Shown in pieces: positions 45,340 to 54,478 of a stretch of DNA of 64,000 bases. The stretch is from contig SUWV01000006.1 in NCBI GenBank assembly GCA_015061315.1, positions 30,886 through 94,885 of the forward strand, written 5' to 3'. Both the position numbers and the translations under genes were made by a program. The number at the start of each line of letters is the position of its first letter. Position 1 is the first letter of the stretch. The DNA is from Lentimicrobiaceae bacterium. Lineage in GTDB: Bacteria; Bacteroidota; Bacteroidia; Bacteroidales; F082. The notes below the pieces were generated by a model that was not told where the DNA came from, searched no databases, and worked only from the letters and a program-made list of their open reading frames with translations.

Positions 45340-45888
45340 ATGACATTAGAACAATTGGCAAGACAGGGTAGAAGGACATCTGCTATGACAACAGCAGCTA
45401 CCATAACATCGAAGATGAGTCAGATAAGAAAGGAAAGTATCAAGCAGGCTTTCTGTGATTTTGAGAATGTGAAGTACAGATACGAATATGTCGATGTTGT
45501 TGATGGCGTTACATATTATGACGACTCGGCTGCATGTTCTACAGAGGCTACCTGGTTCTCTTTCGATAACTTGCATCAGTCAGTTATATGGATCACTTAC
45601 GCCGATAACCGCGATTGTGATGAGCTTATGGCGCAGGTGAAAAAATATGTCAAGACTATAATATGTATTGGAGATAACACTGAAAGATTTCATAGTGTTT
45701 ATGATGAGATATTGAAGGATAAAGTCATTGATTGTAGCAGCTTAGAAGAAGCAGTGAGAATGGCGTCAAGGATATCTGTCTCTGATGACAATGTTATGTT
45801 TTCTCCTGCTACACATGTCAATGCTGATTATAATTCATATATGGAGAGAGGTGACAGCTTCAAACAATATGTTCATAATTTAAAATAA
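45340..45888 (+). CDS. MurD C-terminal domain only, substrate residues altered
   Basis: The 182-residue product aligns with the end of the MurD central domain (about 1-38) and its whole C-terminal domain: FENVKYRYEYVDVVDGVTYY matches the usual F-x-V-x-H-R-x-E stretch. The UDP-MurNAc-binding and ATP-binding domains (about 270 residues) are missing. Substrate residues are also changed: the usual DSKATN reads DSAACS (62-67), GGxDKG reads TYADNRD (86-92) and SPxCASFD reads SPATHVNA (155-162). It is unlikely to be a ligase. The frame is intact and 5 bases from ftsW, so it may be kept for another role. A full murD should exist elsewhere. Confidence 0.85.
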   Translation: MTLEQLARQGRRTSAMTTAATITSKMSQIRKESIKQAFCDFENVKYRYEYVDVVDGVTYYDDSAACSTEATWFSFDNLHQSVIWITYADNRDCDELMAQVKKYVKTIICIGDNTERFHSVYDEILKDKVIDCSSLEEAVRMASRISVSDDNVMFSPATHVNADYNSYMERGDSFKQYVHNLK

Positions 45889-45893
45889 ATATA

Positions 45894-47108
45894 ATGAGAC
45901 TTTTTAATAAGATATTTCAAGGTGACAGGGTTATATGGATGGTTATTGCCATGCTGACGCTGATGTCGTTGATGGCGGTATATAGCGCCACCGGCACCTA
46001 TGCTAATGTGAGATATGAAGGTAATAACACATACGTCTTGTTACGTCATGCCGTGACATTGTTGTTGGGCTTGGGCGCCGTATATGTTACTCATCTTTTG
46101 AAATATACTTATTACTCACGCTTGTTCCAGATAGCCTTCTGGATCTCCGTGCCTTTGTTGGCATATACCTTGTTTTTTGGAGCTGACATCAATGAAGCCC
46201 AACGTTCTATACATATCTATGGAGTATCATTTCAGAGTAGCGACTTCGCTAAGGTAGCCTTGATAGGTTATCTTGCGAGAGAACTCGCAGTACGACAAAA
46301 CGAGATAAAAGATTTCAAGACAGCCTTCGTTCCTTTGATGCTGCCGGTCCTGGTGGTGGTGGGCTTGATATTCCCTGAGAATTTCTCTACGGCTGGAATA
46401 TTGTTCGCCAGCTGTATGGTGCTGCTTTTCGTGGGACGTATCAATATGAAATACCTTATGGTCTTCTTTGCTTGTGCCTTGGTGGCTATGAGTATTTACA
46501 TCATAATAGTGTTGAATGTAGCGGAAGATAAGGGCAGGACAGGAGCGTGGGGGCAACGTATCGAGAGTTTTGTCGGAAAGTTTAAGAGTGACGAAGGCAA
46601 GACTGAAGAAGAGATAGCGCGAGAAGAGAATGCGGAGGACTTCCAGGCATTGCAGTCGAAGATAGCTATAGCTGGCGGAGGACTCATCGGCAAGGCTCCT
46701 GGCAGAAGCACACAGCGTAACTATCTGCCTCATCCATATTCCGATTTTATCTTCGCTATCATAGTGGAAGAATATGGCTTGCTCGGCGGAGCCTTCGTGG
46801 TGATGCTGTATCTCATCCTGTTATATCGAGCCATAAGGATTATAGTCATGAAGCCACAGTCGTTCGGCGGCTTCGTGGCATTCGGTTTGGCATTTATGAT
46901 AGTGATGCAGGCGATGGTAAACATGGGCGTCGCTACCGGTATCTTCCCTGTGACGGGACAGCCGCTGCCGTTTGTAAGTATGGGCGGTACCTCACTGTTG
47001 TTTACAGGCTGCGCCTTTGGAGTGATATTAAGTGTGTCAAAAGAAATTAATAACAATAATAATAATGAAAGTAACAATGAACTCGCAACGACCGAAAGTG
47101 ATAATTAG
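45894..47108 (+). CDS. ftsW: Septal peptidoglycan glycosyltransferase FtsW
   Basis: The 404-residue SEDS protein has ten membrane segments and the conserved HIYGVSFQSSDFAKVALIGY, NFSTAGILFASCM, and GIFPVTGQPLPFVSMGGTSL. It polymerises lipid II at the septum with FtsI. The C-terminal tail is Asn-rich (NNNNNNESNN) and its last ~44 bases overlap the start of murG. Confidence 0.95.
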   Translation: MRLFNKIFQGDRVIWMVIAMLTLMSLMAVYSATGTYANVRYEGNNTYVLLRHAVTLLLGLGAVYVTHLLKYTYYSRLFQIAFWISVPLLAYTLFFGADINEAQRSIHIYGVSFQSSDFAKVALIGYLARELAVRQNEIKDFKTAFVPLMLPVLVVVGLIFPENFSTAGILFASCMVLLFVGRINMKYLMVFFACALVAMSIYIIIVLNVAEDKGRTGAWGQRIESFVGKFKSDEGKTEEEIAREENAEDFQALQSKIAIAGGGLIGKAPGRSTQRNYLPHPYSDFIFAIIVEEYGLLGGAFVVMLYLILLYRAIRIIVMKPQSFGGFVAFGLAFMIVMQAMVNMGVATGIFPVTGQPLPFVSMGGTSLLFTGCAFGVILSVSKEINNNNNNESNNELATTESDN

Positions 47109-48195
47109 TGGAGGTGGTACGGGAGGTCATATCTTTCCTGCCATAGCAATAGCCGATGCCTTGAAGAGACGTTATCCTCAGGCTGAGATTTTGTTTATAG
47201 GAGCCGAAAACCGCATGGAGATGGATAGAGTGCCTAAAGCCGGCTATCCTATCGAAGGCTTGTGGATAAGCGGTTTTAAGAGAGAACTTTCATTAGATAA
47301 CCTCAGCTTTCCTTTCAAACTCATAAGCAGCATGATGAAAGCGAGGAAGATACTGAAACGCTTCAAGCCCGACATCGTTGTCGGTGTGGGAGGGTTCGCC
47401 AGCGGTCCTACAATGAAGACAGCTGCCTCGATGAACATACCGATAGTGATACAAGAACAGAACTCCTTCCCTGGTATTACCAATAAGTTGGTGGCGAAGA
47501 AAGCTGCTAAGATTTGCGTGGCTTACGATAATATGGATAAGTGGTTCCCTAAGGATAGGATAGTGCTGACAGGTAATCCTCTGAGAAATAATATAGTGCC
47601 GATGAACGACAGAAGAGATGAGGCGGTGAGATACTTCGGCCTCAATCCTGACAAGAAGACGGTGCTCCTGGTGGGCGGTAGCCAAGGCGCTCTCGGAATC
47701 AACAAAGGCATATCGGCTCAGCTCGCGTCTTTCAATAACAACGACTATCAGCTGATATGGCAGACTGGAAATCATTATTACGATAAGGCGCTTCAGGAGG
47801 TGAAAGAACACGGTCTTGACGACAGGATAAAATGTACAGTCTTCATCGACAGGATGGATCTCGCCTACGCGGCAGCCGACGTGGTGATCTCTCGCGCCGG
47901 AGCGATGTCGATATCAGAACTGTCGCTGCTGAATAAGGCTGTAGTATTCGTGCCTCTGCCGACAGCAGCAGAAGATCACCAGACGAAAAATGCGATGCGC
48001 CTCGTAGATGCCGACGCCGCTCTGATGGTGAGAAACGATGCCACAGAAAAAGAACTGCTGCCGACAGTATTCGGCTTGTTGGAAGATGAAGAACGACAAA
48101 AGGTGATGAAAGATAACATCGCTAAGTTCGCGAAGCCTAATGCGGCAGACGATATTGTAGATCAAATAGAAATCATACTTAAATCAAATAAATAA
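47065..48195 (+). CDS. murG: Lipid II synthase MurG
   Basis: MurG adds GlcNAc to lipid I on the inner face of the membrane. The protein shows the glycine-rich VIISGGGTGGHIFPAIAIAD, GVGGFASGPTMKTA, IQEQNSFPGITNK and SRAGAMSISEL. The start may be ATG 47065 or ATG 47077; both lie inside the ftsW tail, and the second leaves the usual six or seven residues before the first strand. murC follows eight bases after the stop. Confidence 0.94.
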   Translation: MKVTMNSQRPKVIISGGGTGGHIFPAIAIADALKRRYPQAEILFIGAENRMEMDRVPKAGYPIEGLWISGFKRELSLDNLSFPFKLISSMMKARKILKRFKPDIVVGVGGFASGPTMKTAASMNIPIVIQEQNSFPGITNKLVAKKAAKICVAYDNMDKWFPKDRIVLTGNPLRNNIVPMNDRRDEAVRYFGLNPDKKTVLLVGGSQGALGINKGISAQLASFNNNDYQLIWQTGNHYYDKALQEVKEHGLDDRIKCTVFIDRMDLAYAAADVVISRAGAMSISELSLLNKAVVFVPLPTAAEDHQTKNAMRLVDADAALMVRNDATEKELLPTVFGLLEDEERQKVMKDNIAKFAKPNAADDIVDQIEIILKSNK

Positions 48196-48202
48196 GAAAA
48201 TA

Positions 48203-49543
48203 ATGATGATGAATAAGAACATATATTTCCTTGGGATAGGCGGTATCGGCATGAGCGCCCTCGCTCGTTATTTCCATAAAAAAGGCTGCGCCGTCGCTGG
48301 CTACGACAAAACGCCGTCGCCTCTGACGAAGAAACTCGAGGAGGAGGGAATACTTATTCATTATGAAGATAAGCCAGAGTTGATACCTCATGAGGTGGAA
48401 CTCGTGATACTGACTCCTGCCATACCTTCCGACTCACGAGAGCTGAATTATCTCAAAGAGAAAGAGGTTAAGATAATAAAAAGAGCCGAGGTGCTCGGAG
48501 AGATCTCACGTCATTGCAAGAGCGTGGCAGTGGCAGGTAGCCATGGCAAGACAACGGTGACATCTCTTATATCACATATCTTACATCACGCACAGAAACC
48601 GATGTCGGCATTCATAGGCGGCATAGCAAAAAATATAAATAGCAATGTCATCATTGGAGATGAAAACGATGAGGTCGTGGTGATGGAAGCCGATGAATTC
48701 GACAGGTCTTTCCTGCAGCTTACGCCGTATATCAGCATAGTGACTTCTATCGACGCTGACCATCTCGACATCTATGGCGATGAAGACAGCGTGGTGGAAG
48801 CCTTTAATCAGTTTGTGGATAAGACAGCAAAAGACGGAGTGGTGATATGTAATCATAAACTCCCGATAGTGACTGACAGAAAGAAACTGACCTACGGCTT
48901 TGAAGATGCCGATGTCATGGCTCGTAATGTGAGAGTGGAAGATGGCATGACGAAGTTTGAGGTGGTGACGACAGAAGGCCTGGAGCTTGGAGAGTATGAG
49001 ATGCAGCTCTTCGGAGAACATAACATAATGAATGCCATGGCAGCTATCATAGCATGCTTGCAACTTAATATCGACCTTAAAGTCGTGAGAGAAGGCTTGA
49101 CGCTATTTCAGGGCGTGGCACGTCGCTTTGACATAAGAGTGAGAAATGAGAGAGTATGTTATATCGACGATTATGCTCATCATCCTGAAGAGATAAAAGC
49201 GACATTGAAAGCTGTGAGGTCGATATTTCCAGAGAAGAAACTGACGCTTGTGTTCCAGCCACATCTCTTCTCGAGGACACACGATTTCATGGATGAATTT
49301 GCGGAGTCGCTGTCGCTCGCCGACCAGCTGCTGCTGATGGAGATTTATCCAGCTCGCGAAAAACCAATGCCAGGAGTGACGTCGTCGGTGCTCTTGGAAA
49401 AGGTGAGATGTGACGAGAAACGTATATGCCAGAAAGATGAACTGTTAGATGTAATAAAAGATATACAACCAGAACTGCTTGTGACAATGGGAGCTGGTGA
49501 CATCGACCGCTTCGTGCCTCAAATAGAAACATTGCTTAAATAA
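48203..49543 (+). CDS. murC: UDP-MurNAc-L-alanine ligase
   Basis: The 446-residue protein starts with the nucleotide-sugar site YFLGIGGIGMSALA and has ATP site VAVAGSHGKTTVTSL, EADEFDRSFL and DDYAHHPEEIKATL. It adds L-Ala to UDP-MurNAc. The first in-frame ATGs are consecutive (48203, 48206), so the exact start is uncertain by a codon. The last base overlaps the ftsQ ATG (TAATG). Confidence 0.96.
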   Translation: MMMNKNIYFLGIGGIGMSALARYFHKKGCAVAGYDKTPSPLTKKLEEEGILIHYEDKPELIPHEVELVILTPAIPSDSRELNYLKEKEVKIIKRAEVLGEISRHCKSVAVAGSHGKTTVTSLISHILHHAQKPMSAFIGGIAKNINSNVIIGDENDEVVVMEADEFDRSFLQLTPYISIVTSIDADHLDIYGDEDSVVEAFNQFVDKTAKDGVVICNHKLPIVTDRKKLTYGFEDADVMARNVRVEDGMTKFEVVTTEGLELGEYEMQLFGEHNIMNAMAAIIACLQLNIDLKVVREGLTLFQGVARRFDIRVRNERVCYIDDYAHHPEEIKATLKAVRSIFPEKKLTLVFQPHLFSRTHDFMDEFAESLSLADQLLLMEIYPAREKPMPGVTSSVLLEKVRCDEKRICQKDELLDVIKDIQPELLVTMGAGDIDRFVPQIETLLK

Positions 49544-50328
49544 TGAAAAAAGTACTTAACATATTATTACTCGTATTGATATTGTCGGCATTGACAGCGC
49601 TGTCGATATATTACGCATATAATCATTTTCATGACAGACTTAATGATGTCAATCTGCATATTTCGAGAGATGCTGACGACGGCTTCATCGATTATGACAA
49701 GACATATAACATGATACTCGATATTTGTGATACGGCAAACAATACTCAGATAAGAATGATTGACGTGGATTCTGTGGTGAATACACTTATGAGAAATCCA
49801 TGGATAACAGCAGTGGATGCAAGTATCAACCTCGATGAATATCTCGATGTGGAAGTCACGGAATGTAAGCCGGTGGCACGTATATATAACAAGAAAGGCA
49901 AGTCGGTGTATGTCGATGGAAATGGTGATATGTATCCGAGCAATAACAGTTACGTTCCGCATCTTCTTGTAGTGAGTGGGATTGACTTCAAAACTGATAA
50001 TTTGGGTAATGTCAATGATGAGACTTATGCTTCAGCTAACTTGCCGTTAGTATTTAATCTGATAAAGGAAGTCCTTGATGATGATTATGCACGTTCTCGC
50101 GTCAGACAGATACATTATGACAAGAATAAAAAATACATTTTTTCGTTGAATAACACAAATATTATTGTTATCTTTGGCGATGTTAATAATAATAAAGAAA
50201 AATTGTTAAAAATGAAGAATTTCTTTGATGCCATGCAAGGAAATCCTGAACTTGAAAACTATAAAGAAATTAATTTGAATTATAAAAACCAAGTGGTTTG
50301 TACCAAAACAAAAAATAAAAAGAAATGA
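49543..50328 (+). CDS. ftsQ: Division protein FtsQ
   Basis: The 261-residue protein has one membrane segment (about 5-25) and a periplasmic part with a POTRA-like stretch (about 55-110; VDSVVNTLMRNPWITAVDAS) and VTECKPVARIYNKKGKSVYV. Position between murC and ftsA, length and layout fit FtsQ, which holds FtsL and FtsI-FtsW at the division site. It overlaps ftsA by four bases (ATGA). Confidence 0.88.
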   Translation: MKKVLNILLLVLILSALTALSIYYAYNHFHDRLNDVNLHISRDADDGFIDYDKTYNMILDICDTANNTQIRMIDVDSVVNTLMRNPWITAVDASINLDEYLDVEVTECKPVARIYNKKGKSVYVDGNGDMYPSNNSYVPHLLVVSGIDFKTDNLGNVNDETYASANLPLVFNLIKEVLDDDYARSRVRQIHYDKNKKYIFSLNNTNIIVIFGDVNNNKEKLLKMKNFFDAMQGNPELENYKEINLNYKNQVVCTKTKNKKK

Positions 50329-51659
50329 GTAAACCTGTTTATATTGTTGGTCTCGATATCGGCACGACTAAGATTGCTTGTATAGTCGGAGAGAAAATGC
50401 CTAATGGCAAGATAGAAATACGTGGTTATGGTAAGACGGAATCTACTGGTGTAAAGAGAGGTATGGTATTTAATATCGAAGAGACGGTAGATGCTATAAA
50501 ACGTGCTGTAGCGCAAGCTTCAGAGCAGTCGAAAGTTGAGATCAAGAGCGTTAATGTTGGTATAGCAGGTCATCATATCAAGAGTCTTCAACATAGAGGC
50601 ATACTGATTAGAGAAAATGCCGATGTGCAGATCTCAGATCAAGAGCTCGATAAACTGAAACTTGATATGTATAAGATTGGTATCTCTCCTGGCGAAGAGA
50701 TTATCAATGTGATACCTCAGGAATATATCGTCGACGACGAACCTGGTGTGCGTCATCCTAAAGGTATGTTGGGTAATAAGTTGGAAGCTAACTTCCACGT
50801 CATCATCGGTCAGACCTCAGCAGTGAAGAATATTGTGAAATGTATAGAACTCGCTGGTCTTAAGATGGAGAATATGATACTCGAGCCTATAGCCTCGGCT
50901 GCCGCAGTGCTCGGCGAAGACGAGAAAGAAGCTGGCGTGGCGATAGTGGACATCGGTGGCGGCACTACCGACATCGCGGTGTTCTACGACTCCATCATCT
51001 ATCATACCGCCGTCATTCCTTTCGGAGGTAATATCATTACGGAAGACATACGTCAGGGCTGCTCCATCATCAAGAAACACGCTGAAGAGATAAAGGTGAA
51101 GTTCGGCTCTGCTGTGGCAAGCGAAAACAGCGACGACGAAGTGGTGTCGATACCAGGAATACGCGGCCGTGACCCTAAAGAGATTTCATTCAAAAACCTC
51201 GCAAGTATCATACAAGCCCGCTTGGAAGAGATATTCGACTTAGTGAACTTTGAAATACAAAAGGTGAACTCCGAACATAAACTCATAGCAGGTATCGTAC
51301 TCACCGGCGGCGGCTCTATGATGAAACATATACGTCAACTCGCTGAATTTAAGACAGGCCTCGAAGTGAGACTCGGCTATCCTAATGAATACCTCGCTAA
51401 TGAGACAGCAGAAGACTTGGCAAGTCCTTTATATTCGACAGGTATAGGCCTCGTGATAGAAGGTATAGCTAAATATGAAAATGATAAGAAAAGAGGTAGA
51501 GTCAATGAAGATGACGTTAATAATGGAATAGTAGAAGATGTGACAAATGACGTAATCGATGACGATACTGAAGATGACGACGAACAGAAAAAAGGCTTCT
51601 CCTTGACTGACATCATTACGAGCTTCTCTAAATTTTTTAAACAAGGAAATATAGATTAA
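50325..51659 (+). CDS. ftsA: Division protein FtsA
   Basis: The 444-residue actin-like protein has VGLDIGTTKIACIVGE (phosphate 1), VDIGGGTTDIAVFYDS (phosphate 2) and VLTGGGSMMKHI (adenosine site), plus the 1C domain between them. An acidic stretch (about 395-425; DDDTEDDDEQ) and the short helix IITSFSKFFK at the end likely give membrane binding. It anchors FtsZ to the membrane. Confidence 0.96.
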   Translation: MSKPVYIVGLDIGTTKIACIVGEKMPNGKIEIRGYGKTESTGVKRGMVFNIEETVDAIKRAVAQASEQSKVEIKSVNVGIAGHHIKSLQHRGILIRENADVQISDQELDKLKLDMYKIGISPGEEIINVIPQEYIVDDEPGVRHPKGMLGNKLEANFHVIIGQTSAVKNIVKCIELAGLKMENMILEPIASAAAVLGEDEKEAGVAIVDIGGGTTDIAVFYDSIIYHTAVIPFGGNIITEDIRQGCSIIKKHAEEIKVKFGSAVASENSDDEVVSIPGIRGRDPKEISFKNLASIIQARLEEIFDLVNFEIQKVNSEHKLIAGIVLTGGGSMMKHIRQLAEFKTGLEVRLGYPNEYLANETAEDLASPLYSTGIGLVIEGIAKYENDKKRGRVNEDDVNNGIVEDVTNDVIDDDTEDDDEQKKGFSLTDIITSFSKFFKQGNID

Positions 51660-51686
51660 AGATTAACGGAAAACATAAGAATACCT

Positions 51687-53321
51687 ATGACAGACTTAAT
51701 TAAATTCGATACCAAAGAAGAAATACCTAATATCATTAAGGTTATCGGTGTTGGTGGCGGCGGTGGTAATGCCGTGACACACATGTTTACCGAAGGTATT
51801 CAAGGCGTCGATTTTATACTTTGTAATACCGACAAACAGGCTTTGGACAAAAGTCCTGTCGCCAAGAAGATACATCTCGGCAAGAGACTGCTCGGCGCAG
51901 GTAACAAACCTGATGAAGGTCATAAAGCTGCTATTGAGACAACAGAAGAACTGCGCGAGATACTCGCTCAAGATACTAAGATGCTCTTCATCACTGCCGG
52001 TATGGGCGGCGGAACAGGAACAGGTGCAGCTCCTGTGGTGGCAGAAGTGGCTCGCGAATTAGATATCCTCACCGTCGGTATCGTGACTCTGCCGTTTAGC
52101 TTCGAAGGTAAAAGACGTCAGCAACAGGCTCTGCTCGGAATAGAAGAACTGCGTAAACATGTCGATGCCTTGCTCGTGATAAGTAACGATAAACTTCGTC
52201 AAGAACATGGCGATATGAAACTCGCCCAAGCTTTTAAAAAAGCCGACGACGTGCTTAAGACCGCCGCTAAAGGTATAGCAGAAATCATTACCGTGACAGG
52301 TTATGTGAACGTCGACTTCCAAGATGTCAATACCGTGATGCGTAACAGCGGTAAGGCTATCATGGGCTCAGGTTATGCCGAAGGAGAAGGCAGAGCCCTC
52401 AGAGCTGTCACAGAAGCCGTACACTCTCCTCTCTTAGACGACTCGGAAATAGCAGGCGCTAAAAATATTCTCGTATATATCACATCAGGAACCGAAGAGG
52501 TGTCGCTCGACGAAGTGACTGAGATAACGGAATATGTACAAGAAGCAACAGGTAACTGCTCCGACGTGATATGGGGTAATGGCGAAGACCTATCATTGGG
52601 AGAAGGTATTAACGTAACCCTCATAGCAACAGGATTTGAAGAAGAGACAACAGAATCAAAACGTCATATCTTACAAGATACATCAAACGCTATCTTACAT
52701 AATATGTATAACGACCTGACTCAGCCTAAAAATAAACCTTTGCCTGAGACTGAAACTCAAACCTATGATGATGAGATAAAAGTCATCGACAAGAGAAAGC
52801 TTGATGATACGGAACAAGTAGCTGAGCAGAAAGCTAATGATAATAAAAAGATTTATACTCTCGGTAATGAAGACGACGATGTGATGAGTAGAAATGTTGA
52901 TAACAATAACAATACGTCTCGTCCTACATCATCGGAAAGAAACGTAAATCCTTATCAGCCAACGACACGTGTGTATGACAATCCTTTCAATAATAATGAC
53001 GATGATGATAATTTAGGAATTACGTCGTATGTGAGAGATAGTGCCGACACTCAGACAATGGTGCAGCATAAGGTTAAGACTGAGCCGGACAAAAGCGCTA
53101 TGAGTCAGCAGGAGATGATGCGCCGTCAGCGTCTGTCATCACTCAACATGAACTTCAGGTCAATGGCAAATATAGAAGAGTATGAGAACCAGCCTGCATA
53201 CAAACGTCTGGGAATAAATCTTAACAACGATACTGAAGAACAACAGCTGTCAGCTTATTCCTCGAGTAAGGATAGAGGCTTGCGCGAAAGTAATTCGTTC
53301 TTACATGATAACGTAGATTGA
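51687..53321 (+). CDS. ftsZ: Division GTPase FtsZ
   Basis: The 544-residue tubulin homologue has [16 protein letters not shown], the GTPase signature [18 protein letters not shown], and the synergy-loop region [13 protein letters not shown] linker of about 190 residues (about 335-520) is rich in Asn and Asp ([17 protein letters not shown]), and the conserved end peptide reads [11 protein letters not shown], followed by about 30 more residues. Long linkers are usual in Bacteroidota. A strong terminator at 53343 ends the cluster. Confidence 0.97.
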   Translation: MTDLIKFDTKEEIPNIIKVIGVGGGGGNAVTHMFTEGIQGVDFILCNTDKQALDKSPVAKKIHLGKRLLGAGNKPDEGHKAAIETTEELREILAQDTKMLFITAGMGGGTGTGAAPVVAEVARELDILTVGIVTLPFSFEGKRRQQQALLGIEELRKHVDALLVISNDKLRQEHGDMKLAQAFKKADDVLKTAAKGIAEIITVTGYVNVDFQDVNTVMRNSGKAIMGSGYAEGEGRALRAVTEAVHSPLLDDSEIAGAKNILVYITSGTEEVSLDEVTEITEYVQEATGNCSDVIWGNGEDLSLGEGINVTLIATGFEEETTESKRHILQDTSNAILHNMYNDLTQPKNKPLPETETQTYDDEIKVIDKRKLDDTEQVAEQKANDNKKIYTLGNEDDDVMSRNVDNNNNTSRPTSSERNVNPYQPTTRVYDNPFNNNDDDDNLGITSYVRDSADTQTMVQHKVKTEPDKSAMSQQEMMRRQRLSSLNMNFRSMANIEEYENQPAYKRLGINLNNDTEEQQLSAYSSSKDRGLRESNSFLHDNVD

Positions 53322-53342
53322 TGATTTGAATATATCTAAATG

Positions 53343-53380
53343 TAAAAAAGCGGTAAGGTGTTAAACTTTATCGCTTTTTT
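53343..53380 (+). terminator. Terminator after ftsZ
   Basis: AGCGGTAAGGT pairs with ACTTTATCGCT (two G-U pairs), with an A-run before and T-run after. It closes the mraZ-ftsZ run. Confidence 0.88.
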
Positions 53381-53407
53381 GTTGTTAATTAGTTAAAATG
53401 TGATTAT

Positions 53408-54478
53408 ATGCCGACAATAATATTATGTATCAATACGGAAGTCTTTTGCACTAAGATAGCAATCAGTGAAGATGAAAAAATAGTCTATCAATGTGATATA
53501 GATCACTCTAAGGAAGATTTTGTTATGATAGACAATATCATGGAACAGCTGCCATTTCGTCGAGATGCTATCATGAATCAGTTGCATTATGATGTGGTCG
53601 ATGTCAAGTCGATACAATATGTCGTGGCGGAAGGCGGGCTGCTGAAGCCTTGTGAGACTGGCGTTTATGAGATAGACAAGACTATGGTCGGCGATCTGAT
53701 TGACGGCATCGGTGGCGATGATATTATCAATATGGCAGCATTGTTGGCGTTTACCATAGCAAATAGCCTGAGGATAAAATCTTTTGTGGTGGATCCTGCC
53801 TCCGTTGATGAACGCTCCGAATTGGCGAGTTTCTACTCTCATCCCATCACAAAGAAAAAATCGCTCTTCCATGCTATGATAAATAAATATCTGTCGCGAC
53901 AATATGCTCGTTCTGTTAATAAAAATTATGAAGATATAAACATCGTTTTTTGTCACGTAGGCGATAGAAATGTTTCGGTGGCAGCTCATAGGCATGGTAG
54001 CGTTGTCGATGTAAATCAAGCGTATATGGGCTACGGTCCTATGGGATTCTTTGAAACAGGGACATTGCCTGTGTCGAATGTCGTTGATATGCTGTTTAAA
54101 AAACATTATACCAAAACTGAAATGTTAAATCTTATTAAGAGAGATGCGACCTTCCATTCATATATCGTCACTAATTCGGTGGATGAGATAATGGAATCGT
54201 CGAAGAATAATAATAAGACAAAGACAATTATGGAAGCGATGGCGTATCAGATTGCAAAAGAAATAGCATCTCATTATGTAACATTAGACGGTAAAATAGA
54301 CGTTATAATTTTATCGGGAAAAATATTTGATAACAAACGTTTTTTTAAGTATCTTTCCAAACGAATTGAAAGTCTCGCTAAGATAGAGTGCTATCCTAAT
54401 GATTATACTTTTGAAGCGATGATTTACAATGTGTTAAAAGTTGTAAATGGAGAGATTGTAATAAAAAAATATGTTTGA
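53408..54478 (+). CDS. Butyrate kinase-like protein with altered active site
   Basis: The 356-residue length and overall pattern match butyrate kinase: IDHSKEDF, GGLLKPCETGVYEID, FVVDPASVDE, HPITKKKSLFHAMINK, AMAYQIAKEIA and a final YPNDYTFEAM. Key motifs differ. The start NPGSTSTK reads NTEVFCTK, the GRGG before LLKP reads AEGG (Arg lost), HMGGGxSV reads HVGDRNVSV, and the ERSG before TLP reads FETG (Arg lost). True kinase activity is therefore doubtful. It has no phosphotransbutyrylase partner, lies 87 bases after ftsZ, and overlaps the next lipoprotein gene by eight bases. Confidence 0.85.
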   Translation: MPTIILCINTEVFCTKIAISEDEKIVYQCDIDHSKEDFVMIDNIMEQLPFRRDAIMNQLHYDVVDVKSIQYVVAEGGLLKPCETGVYEIDKTMVGDLIDGIGGDDIINMAALLAFTIANSLRIKSFVVDPASVDERSELASFYSHPITKKKSLFHAMINKYLSRQYARSVNKNYEDINIVFCHVGDRNVSVAAHRHGSVVDVNQAYMGYGPMGFFETGTLPVSNVVDMLFKKHYTKTEMLNLIKRDATFHSYIVTNSVDEIMESSKNNNKTKTIMEAMAYQIAKEIASHYVTLDGKIDVIILSGKIFDNKRFFKYLSKRIESLAKIECYPNDYTFEAMIYNVLKVVNGEIVIKKYV

